Shown here in pieces: positions 57,673 through 64,000 of a stretch of DNA of 64,000 nt; positions within the stretch are counted from its first letter, which is position 1, and each line of letters begins with the position of its first letter. The notes beneath the pieces are model-generated. The model made no database searches. It was not told the origin of the DNA and saw only the letters and a list, made by a program, of their open reading frames with translations. Origin of the DNA: JACCVG01 sp034664165 (GTDB lineage: Bacteria > Actinomycetota > Thermoleophilia > Solirubrobacterales > Thermoleophilaceae). Position numbers and translations under genes: made by a program. The DNA is taken from NCBI GenBank assembly GCA_034664165.1, contig JAXDIE010000023.1, forward strand, positions 4,156-68,155. The letters run 5' to 3'.

Positions 57673-58678
57673 GCGCAGCTTCCAGTGGTTCACCCCGACC
57701 AAGCGCCGGGCGAGCATCTACGAGGACGTGACGATGGACACCCAGCCCTCGGTGCACCGTTTCCTCGAGCGCGGCTGGCAGATGTGCTTCGACGATGGCG
57801 CGCCGACCTGGTCGGATGACTCGACCGCCCTGAAGAGCACGAGCTGGTTCGATTTCCGCGACCCCGGCGAGCAGTGGGAGCGCCCGTTCTACCAGCGCGG
57901 CGCCGGCTCCGAGCGCCAGATCGAGGGCGCCGTGAAGGGCGCCGCGGACGACGGGCTGTTCGCCGACTTCGACGCCGACTGGATCGCCTTCCTGCGCAAC
58001 CACCTGCAGGTGCCGGCATTCATCGACCACGGGATCTGGCTGCCAACCGCGATCGCGGCTCGCGCATGCCTCTCTGACTCGATCACCCATTGCGTGGCCA
58101 TCGAGGCGAGCATGAAGCAGCGGTCGGCCCAGGCGCTGGTCCTCTACGCCATGGATCTCGAGCCCCACCTGGGCGAGTTCCCGATCGAGTCCTGCCGCAA
58201 GAGCTGGCTCGAGCACGAGGCCTGGCAGCCGAGCCGCGCCTACATCGAGAAGCTGGGCACGATCACTGACTGGGGCGAGCTGATCGTGGCCGCCAACGCC
58301 TGCTTCGAGCCGGCCGTGGGCATGCTCGTGCGGCGGGAGCTCGGCATGCGGGCCGCGAGCGCCAATGGCGACACCGTCACTCCGGTCATTTTCCGCGCGG
58401 CCGCCCAGGAGTCGCAGTGGATCAAGGAGTGGACCGGCGAGCTCATGCGCTTCGCGGCCGCCGACGAGCAGAACGGCGCCGCCAACAAGGAGCTGATCGC
58501 CGGCTGGGCTGCCGACTGGCTGCCGCAGGCCGAGGAGGCGGCGCGGGCGATCGCCCCGATCGCCGCCGAGCTGCCGAAGGCAATCGACTTCGACGCGGCC
58601 GTGACCGCCGGGATCGGCGAGGCGCGCGCTGTGTTCGAGGAAGCCGGCGTGGCTCTCCCCCAGGCGGTGGGCGCGTGA
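57662..58678 (+). CDS. Diiron monooxygenase hydroxylase small subunit (PrmC/MimC-like)
   Basis: 338 aa. The sequence has the layout of the beta subunit: a tryptophan-rich N-terminus (FQWFTPTKRRASIYEDVT, STSWFDFRDPGEQW) and a helical ferritin-like body without a metal site. This subunit completes the hydroxylase dimer. ATG 57662 follows AAGGAGC and overlaps the reductase end by 11 bp; the downstream coupling gene overlaps by GTGA. An earlier in-frame start at 57590 lies deep in the reductase gene and is rejected. Confidence 0.9.
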   Translation: MTDERSFQWFTPTKRRASIYEDVTMDTQPSVHRFLERGWQMCFDDGAPTWSDDSTALKSTSWFDFRDPGEQWERPFYQRGAGSERQIEGAVKGAADDGLFADFDADWIAFLRNHLQVPAFIDHGIWLPTAIAARACLSDSITHCVAIEASMKQRSAQALVLYAMDLEPHLGEFPIESCRKSWLEHEAWQPSRAYIEKLGTITDWGELIVAANACFEPAVGMLVRRELGMRAASANGDTVTPVIFRAAAQESQWIKEWTGELMRFAAADEQNGAANKELIAGWAADWLPQAEEAARAIAPIAAELPKAIDFDAAVTAGIGEARAVFEEAGVALPQAVGA

Positions 58679-59013
58679 GCGATCAGGGATTTGCGGATGC
58701 CCCTGCCGACGAGGGCACGCACGACTACGTGGGGATTGTCATGTCGAAGAGCGTCGAGGGCGACGCCGTGGTCAGCGTGCTCCGCGGCACCGAAGGCGTC
58801 GAGGTGATCGAGCAGCCGTCCTTCTGGGAAGTCCGCGCCAAGGACAGGCTCGTCATCAGCTACGAGGATGTATCCGAGGAGCTTGGCGAGGACGTCGATG
58901 CGTATGCGATCCAGCACGAGATGTCCACCCACTACGGCCGTATGCTCACTACCGACGATGCCCTGATGCTGGTCTCGGATCCGACCGAGATCATGGATCA
59001 CCTGATGGGCTGA
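58675..59013 (+). CDS. Monooxygenase coupling/effector protein (PrmD/MimD-like)
   Basis: 112 aa, the usual size for an MmoB/DmpM-type effector protein. The pattern HDYVGIVMSKSVEGDAVVSVLR and DRLVISYEDVSEELGEDVD matches these cofactorless regulators, which bind the hydroxylase and control access to the diiron site. GTG 58675 overlaps the small-subunit stop. The desaturase gene starts 11 bp later. Confidence 0.9.
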   Translation: MSDQGFADAPADEGTHDYVGIVMSKSVEGDAVVSVLRGTEGVEVIEQPSFWEVRAKDRLVISYEDVSEELGEDVDAYAIQHEMSTHYGRMLTTDDALMLVSDPTEIMDHLMG

Positions 59014-59024
59014 CAGGAGAGTTG

Positions 59025-59942
59025 ATGTCCACCGCTTCAGAAGTCCCCGGCCTCACGGTCAGGCGCATTCCCAACCCCGAGGAGCCCGTTCCGGCGGTCG
59101 CCTGGCCCACGGTCGGCCTGCTGGTTGCAGGCATCGGGATCTGGGTGGGCTCCTCCCTGGCCATGATCAACGGCGTCTGGCCCTGGTGGATCTCGACGTT
59201 CATCAACGCGTTCGCCTCCTACGTCCTGTTCACGGTCGCCCACGACGCGGCCCACCACACGGTGTCGAGCCACAAGCGGCTCAACGACTGGCTGGGCCGG
59301 CTGGCGGTGCCGTTCTTCGCCCCGCATGCGGCCATGCCCACGTGGCGCTTCATCCACATGCAGCACCACCGGTTCACCAACCACGACGACGGGAACGACC
59401 CCGATCACTACACGATGCGCGGGCCCAGCTGGCAGCGGCCGTTCCGGTGGATCACCGTCGACCTCTTCTACATGGTCTTCTACCTGCCCAAGCTCGGCTC
59501 GCGGCCGCGCTCGGAGAAGATCGAGCTCGCGATCCAGTGGATCGTCGTGGGAGGGATCAGCATCGCCGCAATCGCGACCGGCCATCTGTTCGAGCTGATC
59601 GTCCTCTACTACCTGCCCTGCAGGATCGCTGTGTTGTTCCTGGGCTGGGCCTTCGACTACCTGCCGCACAACAGCCTGCACCTCAAGCCCGAGGAGGACA
59701 AGCTCAAGACCACCCGCAACCGGATCGGCGGCGAGTGGTGGATGTCCCCGGCGTTCCTGTACCAGAACTACCACCTGGTTCATCACCTGCACCCGCTGGT
59801 GCCCTTCTACCGCTACATAGCGGTCTGGCGGCGTAACGAGGAGAAGTACCTGGAGGGCGATCCGGCGCTATCGACCGTGATGGGGCGGCCGATCACGGCC
59901 GATGAGTACCGGCAGATGCGGGAGCTGGTCGAACAGCACTAG
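59025..59942 (+). CDS. Membrane fatty acid desaturase/hydroxylase
   Basis: 305 aa. Three His clusters, HDAAHHT near residue 82, HMQHHRFTNH near 110-120 and HLVHHLHP near 244-251, define the diiron membrane desaturase/hydroxylase superfamily, with hydrophobic pairs between them. Relatives include fatty acid desaturases and carotene hydroxylases. It follows the monooxygenase coupling gene by 11 bp with AGGAGAG, so it belongs to the same operon. It may adjust membrane lipids during growth on a solvent-like substrate, or oxidise a related hydrocarbon; both are inference. Its stop overlaps the convergent PP2C gene by 4 bp. Confidence 0.87.
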   Translation: MSTASEVPGLTVRRIPNPEEPVPAVAWPTVGLLVAGIGIWVGSSLAMINGVWPWWISTFINAFASYVLFTVAHDAAHHTVSSHKRLNDWLGRLAVPFFAPHAAMPTWRFIHMQHHRFTNHDDGNDPDHYTMRGPSWQRPFRWITVDLFYMVFYLPKLGSRPRSEKIELAIQWIVVGGISIAAIATGHLFELIVLYYLPCRIAVLFLGWAFDYLPHNSLHLKPEEDKLKTTRNRIGGEWWMSPAFLYQNYHLVHHLHPLVPFYRYIAVWRRNEEKYLEGDPALSTVMGRPITADEYRQMRELVEQH

Positions 59943-62077
59943 CTGGGCACGACGCGAAGGGCGAGGATCGCAACGTCGTCCTCCACTCCGTCGGAAATGG
60001 AAGCGAGAATTGAGTCGACGCAAGCCTCGACGGGCTGGGGCCCGTGGGCAAACAGCGTTTGCAGGACATCGATGCCCGCGTCAATCGGAACCGTGCGACG
60101 CTCAACCAGGCCATCCGTGTAGAGCAGCAATGTGTCGCCCGGCAGCAAGTCCGCGACGTCCTCCTCATAGACGGCGTCGGCGAAAATGCCCACGGGCGGG
60201 GACGACTTACCGGCAAGTCGTATCACCGAGCCATCGGAGTGGCGGATCAAAGCCGGTGGATGACCGGCACGGACGAAACTGACCTCCCGGGAGCGAGGGT
60301 CGAACCGCAACTGAAACAGGGTTGCCATCGGCGGGTCGTCGAACGCGATCATCAAGCGGTTCAGCCGCCGCAGGCTCGCCGCCGGCGAAAATGCGTCTTC
60401 CGCATAGGCGCGGAGCGCAATTCGGAGCTGGCCCATGACCGAGGCCGCCCGGGCGCCGTGACCGGCGACGTCGCCGACCGTGATCGTCAGGCGGCCGTCC
60501 GCATCCTCCGTGACGTCGTACCAGTCGCCTCCGACCTCTATGGCGTCTTCGGCCGGGAGATAGCGGCTCGCGAGTTCGATCCCTGCAACTTCCGGCAACT
60601 GCCGCGGCAACAAGGTCCGCTGCAATGTCAAAGCAGCTTCCCGCTCCCGGCGATAGGCGGTCGCGTTGTCGACCGCCATCGCGGCTCGTCGCGCCAGATC
60701 CATGGCCAGGTCGAGATCTGCCGTGCCGAAGCGCCTGCCGGATTCCGCTGCCACGAGGGTCATCGTGCCCAGGGAACGCCCGTGTGCAATCAGCGGCACC
60801 GTCATTGCGGACACCACACCCAGCCGGCGGATCAACTCGAGGTGCTCCTCGTCCTGCGCGGCCGATTCGACCAGGCCGGCGGGAATCTCCTCGAACAGCT
60901 CCGGCATCCCCGTACGCAGGACGTTGGGGGCACCGAACGCGGCATCCGGGTCGACGGGGTAGCGCCGCTGGATCTCGCGAGCGAAGGCCACCTTTGATGG
61001 ATCCGCGTGGGCAATCGCAACGTTCCGCAGCGTGCCATTTTCCTCGGAGAGGTCGACCGTGCACCAGTCCGCAATGTGCGGGACGGCGAGCGACGCGAGC
61101 TTGTCGAGCGTCTGGTCGACGTCCAGGGACTCGGCGAGGACCTGGCTCGCACTGGCGAGGAAGGACAACGCCTGCCTGGCCGCCCGCTCAGCCTCAAACA
61201 GGCTGGTCCGCTCAATCGCATGGGCTGCCTGCTGGGCGGTGGCGAAGGCAAACGCCCGCTCCGCGGGCGTGAAATTGTGGCCGTCGCCAAAACTGAGGGC
61301 CAAGGCACCGAGCGTGTCCTCGCCAACGACGATGGGAACGACGGCCAGCGAGCCAGGGGCGGATCTGCCCGCCAGGAGGGGATATCTCTCTTCGACCCGT
61401 GCCTGCGACTCACACCAGACGGGCTCGCGGCCGCGGATAGCCTCGGCCATGGGCAGATTGGCCGATGATGGAAACTGCCGAAGTGCCTCGATCGCCTGCA
61501 CCGAGTACCCGACCCGGCGCGCGATCCTGATCTCGTTCGTCTCCGGGTCCAGGAGCCCGACCGCCCCGGCAGTGGCGCCCAGCGCCGGGACAGCCTCCGC
61601 GAGGAGAACCGCGATGGCACGGTCCGGAGTCAGCTCCTTCGACAGCAGACTGGTGAGCCGGTGTAGCCGTGCGGCCTGATCAAGGCTGCGGCGATGCTCG
61701 GTGATGTCCCTTGCGATCACAGACGCCGCTGTCACCTCCCCGGAGGCGTCCCGCACGGCCGAAACCGTCAGCGACACGATCACGGCCCTGCCGTCCTTGG
61801 TTACGCGTTCAGTCTCGTAGTGCTCGATTCGCTCGCCTGCGAACACCCTCCGCAGGATGTCCATCTCCTCACCCGATCGGTGCGGGGGCACAAGGATCGA
61901 GATGGGCCGGCCGATCGCCTCGTCCGGGGAATAACCGTAGATCTGTTGCGCTCCGCGATTCCAGCTGGTGATCGTCCCTTCGGAGTTCTTGGTGACGATG
62001 GCGTCATCCGAGGAATCGACTACAGCCCGAAAGTGGCTGTCGCGGAGTGAGGAATCGGCGTGGCTACTCAAGGACAT
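59939..62077 (-). CDS. PAS-GAF-GAF-PP2C phosphatase (RsbU-like)
   Basis: 712 aa. A PAS domain (about 15-125, GYSPDEAIGRPISILVPP), two GAF-like domains (about 150-290 and 310-460) and a C-terminal SpoIIE/RsbU-type PP2C phosphatase (about 490-712) are visible. The phosphatase has VGGDWYDV, VGDVAGHGARA and DDVAILALRV, keeping the metal-binding Asp residues. It probably dephosphorylates the STAS protein encoded just upstream when the PAS/GAF sensors detect a signal, starting partner switching that frees a sigma factor. ATG 62077 overlaps the STAS gene end by 14 bp. A longer frame upstream was rejected. Confidence 0.88.
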   Translation of the reverse strand: MSLSSHADSSLRDSHFRAVVDSSDDAIVTKNSEGTITSWNRGAQQIYGYSPDEAIGRPISILVPPHRSGEEMDILRRVFAGERIEHYETERVTKDGRAVIVSLTVSAVRDASGEVTAASVIARDITEHRRSLDQAARLHRLTSLLSKELTPDRAIAVLLAEAVPALGATAGAVGLLDPETNEIRIARRVGYSVQAIEALRQFPSSANLPMAEAIRGREPVWCESQARVEERYPLLAGRSAPGSLAVVPIVVGEDTLGALALSFGDGHNFTPAERAFAFATAQQAAHAIERTSLFEAERAARQALSFLASASQVLAESLDVDQTLDKLASLAVPHIADWCTVDLSEENGTLRNVAIAHADPSKVAFAREIQRRYPVDPDAAFGAPNVLRTGMPELFEEIPAGLVESAAQDEEHLELIRRLGVVSAMTVPLIAHGRSLGTMTLVAAESGRRFGTADLDLAMDLARRAAMAVDNATAYRREREAALTLQRTLLPRQLPEVAGIELASRYLPAEDAIEVGGDWYDVTEDADGRLTITVGDVAGHGARAASVMGQLRIALRAYAEDAFSPAASLRRLNRLMIAFDDPPMATLFQLRFDPRSREVSFVRAGHPPALIRHSDGSVIRLAGKSSPPVGIFADAVYEEDVADLLPGDTLLLYTDGLVERRTVPIDAGIDVLQTLFAHGPQPVEACVDSILASISDGVEDDVAILALRVVPS

Positions 62078-62426
62078 GGAGTGCTTCCTCCACCGTGCCA
62101 TACCGCGGAAGGAACCCGGTGAGGCCGGTGACATCGAACAGGCTGGCTGCGACCGACCCGTCAGCCGCGGCCAGCACAACGGGCACGCCGTCGCCGTCGA
62201 GCCCCTCCTTCGCGCCGAGCACGATATGCAGCGCGCTCGAGTCCATGAACACCACCTCATCCATGACGAGGACGACCGCCGGCCCCTCCAGCGCGGCATT
62301 CAACGCCTCCGAAAAGGCTTGCGCGACACTGAGGTCGAACTCGCCCGACAGGGCGACCACGGTCGCAGTCGAGCCGGTGGGAGCGTCTTGACGCTCCACC
62401 TCGAAATTAACCTCGCCTGTGCTCAT
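62064..62426 (-). CDS. STAS-domain anti-sigma factor antagonist (RsbV-like)
   Basis: 120 aa. The STAS signature ends in VVFMDSSALHIVLGAKEG near residues 58-75, where one Ser is the expected phosphorylation site. It would bind the HATPase protein when unphosphorylated and release a sigma factor. Its ATG overlaps the HATPase stop (ATGA) and its end overlaps the phosphatase start, so all three genes should be made in a fixed ratio. Confidence 0.9.
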   Translation of the reverse strand: MSTGEVNFEVERQDAPTGSTATVVALSGEFDLSVAQAFSEALNAALEGPAVVLVMDEVVFMDSSALHIVLGAKEGLDGDGVPVVLAAADGSVAASLFDVTGLTGFLPRYGTVEEALHVLE

Positions 62427-62800
62427 GCCATCTCGAATCGCATCGTGACGATTGTCCCCCCGTTTGGGCGGCTGCGGACGGAGAACTCCCGCGTGAGAGT
62501 CTCGATCAGAGGAAGACCCAATCCGAGCCCCGGGCTCGTGGCGCCCGGCCTCACCCCCGCGCCATCATCGATCACCTCGACCTTGAACTGGCGGCCTGGG
62601 CCTGAGGCACGGACGACAACCTCGCCCGGTAGGCCGTCTGGGAATGCGTGAACCACAGCGTTGGCAACCGCCTCGGCGACAGCCAGCTCTACCTTGCTAC
62701 GGTCGAGGCCGCGTGCCTCCGCCAGAGCCCCCATCGCGCGGCGCGCCTTGGGCACGGCTTCGGGCGTGGCCTCCAATCGCATCTCGAGCTCACCCTGCAT
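62423..62800 (-). CDS. HATPase anti-sigma factor kinase (RsbW/SpoIIAB-like)
   Basis: 125 aa. The GHKL ATP-site motifs are clear: N-box EAVANAVVHAF near residue 43, G1 DDGAGVRPG near 78 and G2 GLGLGLPLI near 92. Such proteins bind a sigma factor and phosphorylate the STAS antagonist. No sigma gene is visible nearby in the window, so the partner is encoded elsewhere. It is the first gene of the module and has a sigma-B-like promoter upstream. Confidence 0.9.
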   Translation of the reverse strand: MQGELEMRLEATPEAVPKARRAMGALAEARGLDRSKVELAVAEAVANAVVHAFPDGLPGEVVVRASGPGRQFKVEVIDDGAGVRPGATSPGLGLGLPLIETLTREFSVRSRPNGGTIVTMRFEMA

Positions 62801-62878
62801 CGCAGCGCCGGCCAGTCCTCAGTCGGGTCGGGAACGCGGTGAGGATCGGGGGGTCGTGCGGGCAGGGATGAATCACAT

Positions 62879-62903
62879 ATACCCCCACCTGCGGCGTGTG
62901 AAC
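62879..62903 (-). promoter_or_regulatory. Sigma-B/F-like promoter of the anti-sigma module
   Basis: On the minus strand, GTTCAC (62898-62903), a 13-bp spacer and GGGTAT (62879-62884) match the sigma-B-type consensus GTTTAA-N12-14-GGGTAT well. The start would lie about 70 nt before the anti-sigma ATG. Other sequence in the 123-bp gap is unremarkable. Confidence 0.55.
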
Positions 62904-62923
62904 GCCTTCGACCTCGCCGGCCA

Positions 62924-64000
62924 CTAGGGGCCGGTGTACAGAGCCTCTATCTCGTCCCCGTACTTCTCCACGATCGGCTTGCGCTTCAGCTTCATCGTCG
63001 GGGTCAGCTCGTCGCCGCCCGGCTCCCAGTCCAGGGGGACGATCTTGAAGCGCTTGATCTGCTCCACGCGGCTCAGCTTGCCGTTGGCGTCGTCGACGCC
63101 GCGCGCCACCTCCTGCTGTACGCCGTCGTTCTGCGACAGGGCCTCGGCCGAGGCGTCGTCCAGCCCGTGCTCGGACGCGTACTGCGCACACGCATCCGGG
63201 TCGAGCACGATCAACGCGACGTTGTAGGGACGGCGATCGCCGATTGCACAGGCCTGGCCGATCAGCGGGCTCGAGGCCTTGATGCGCTGCTCGATGTTGG
63301 CGGGCGACATGTTCTTGCCGGCCGCGTTGATGATCAACTCCTTCTTCCGGTCGACGATCTTCACGTAGCCGTCCTCGTCGATCTCGGCGATGTCGCCGGT
63401 CTGCATCCAACCGTCGGCGGTCACCGCCTCCGCCGTCTTCTCGGGGTCGTTGCGGTAGCCCTTCATGACGATCGGGCCGCGCACGAGCAGCTCACCGTCC
63501 TCCAGCAGCTTCAGCTCAATCCCGGGCAGCGCCTTGCCGACGGTGCCGACGCGGATGTCCTCCGGCGGGTTGATCGTGGCACAGCAGGAGAGCTCTGACA
63601 TGCCCCAGAGCTCGCAGATCGGCAAGCCGAGATCGGCGAAGAACAGCAGGACCTCCTCCGGGATCGGGGCCGCTCCCGAAACGAGCCACTGGACCTCGTC
63701 GAGCCCCAACTTGACCCGGATGGCCGCCTTGGCCTCCTCGGGCAATGCACCGGGATCGGTCACGCCTTGGGCTTCGAGCGCAGCCTTGATCTTCTCCCAG
63801 ATCCGCGGCACAGCTCCCCAGATGGTGGGACGGACCTCGGGCAGGGCGGCGACCACTTGGCGCGGATCGGCAACCGATGTAATCGTGGCGCCGTGCACGA
63901 TCCCCGCGCTGTAGTGGCTGAGCCAGCGATCGGCGATATGGGCCGACGGCAGGTACGAGAGCTGGCGGCCTCCCACGGCGATCGGGAGCACCGGTGCTAC
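62924..64000 (-). CDS. Long-chain acyl-CoA synthetase, C-terminal part (incomplete)
   Basis: 359 codons are visible; the frame is open to the right edge, so the N-terminus lies outside the window. Features of the long-chain (FAA1/FadD15-like) branch are visible: LSYLPSAHIADRWL, IWGAVPRIWEKIKA, LWGMSELS, GDIAEIDEDGYVKIVDRKKE (hinge) and NAAGKNMSPANIEQ. The C-terminus PTMKLKRKPIVEKYGDEIEALY is the family ending with its conserved Lys. It should activate long-chain fatty acids to CoA esters, supplying the acyl-CoA enzymes in the region. It is upstream of the anti-sigma module, with a 123-bp gap. Confidence 0.92.
   Translation of the reverse strand, partial: VAPVLPIAVGGRQLSYLPSAHIADRWLSHYSAGIVHGATITSVADPRQVVAALPEVRPTIWGAVPRIWEKIKAALEAQGVTDPGALPEEAKAAIRVKLGLDEVQWLVSGAAPIPEEVLLFFADLGLPICELWGMSELSCCATINPPEDIRVGTVGKALPGIELKLLEDGELLVRGPIVMKGYRNDPEKTAEAVTADGWMQTGDIAEIDEDGYVKIVDRKKELIINAAGKNMSPANIEQRIKASSPLIGQACAIGDRRPYNVALIVLDPDACAQYASEHGLDDASAEALSQNDGVQQEVARGVDDANGKLSRVEQIKRFKIVPLDWEPGGDELTPTMKLKRKPIVEKYGDEIEALYTGP

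Noticed and set aside
1..64000. tRNA, rRNA, insertion sequence, prophage or CRISPR features
   Set aside because: No cloverleaf-like segment, transposase or integrase motif, or regularly spaced direct repeats were found on reading the gaps.

Overview
The window reads as a chromosomal segment from a high-GC actinobacterium, most likely of the Thermoleophilia/Solirubrobacterales kind (an inference from content, not a search). The signs are strong G/C third positions, many GTG starts, TANNNT -10 boxes, an mce/yrbE lipid-import locus, and many P450, flavin and acyl-CoA genes with TetR, LuxR and PucR regulators. There is no rRNA, tRNA, transposase or CRISPR array. Almost all DNA is protein-coding, so the few noncoding gaps stand out.

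Layout. 1-3,993: the end of an FAD-linked oxidase, an SRPBCC protein, a cupredoxin, a thioesterase-like protein, a P450 and a TetR regulator. 4,091-8,591: a ferredoxin reductase-desaturase pair (similar in arrangement to the mycobacterial Rv3230c-DesA3 pair), a small protein, a Baeyer-Villiger-type monooxygenase and a second TetR. 8,656-12,182: a DUF4383-like membrane protein, an acyl-CoA dehydrogenase, a candidate small RNA, a large nested palindrome and a metallo-beta-lactamase-fold hydrolase. 12,203-17,592: an SCP2-P450-LuxR operon, two membrane proteins and a second GAF-LuxR regulator. 17,594-31,672: one long minus-strand operon, yrbE x2 - mce x6 - MMPL/RND transporter - membrane-anchored propeller-like protein. 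31,858-40,184: small membrane proteins, two exported ferritin-like proteins, an Mce-type ATPase with an SCP2 protein, a secreted hydrolase and two unusual ABC ATPases. 40,189-50,553: SDR, GMC oxidoreductase and acyl-CoA synthetase; then an AidB-like acyl-CoA dehydrogenase-nitrilase-LuxR operon divergent from an FAD monooxygenase-nitrilase pair. 50,610-54,863: a PucR regulator, a GFA protein, two SDRs and a TetR. 54,982-59,942: a four-component diiron monooxygenase in prmABCD/mimABCD order, plus a desaturase. 59,939-62,800: an RsbW-RsbV-RsbU-like partner-switching module. 62,924-64,000: an incomplete long-chain acyl-CoA synthetase.

Together the genes suggest uptake of a hydrophobic substrate (sterol, terpene, alkane or other lipid) through Mce, cytosolic handling by SCP2 proteins, oxygenation by P450s, flavin and diiron enzymes, and CoA-ester degradation. 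The substrate cannot be read from the sequence.

The most novel signals are: (i) two copies of a roughly 183-bp intergenic element with a hairpin supported by two compensatory base-pair changes; (ii) a CATACCCCC-N3-GGGGG palindrome and relatives upstream of operons that encode or adjoin GAF-LuxR regulators, a candidate regulon; (iii) a nitrilase paralogue whose catalytic Cys is Val; (iv) a tandem pair of ABC ATPases with different key substitutions; (v) a sigma-B-like promoter in front of the anti-sigma module; (vi) many apparently leaderless genes with TANNNT 6-7 nt before the start codon.
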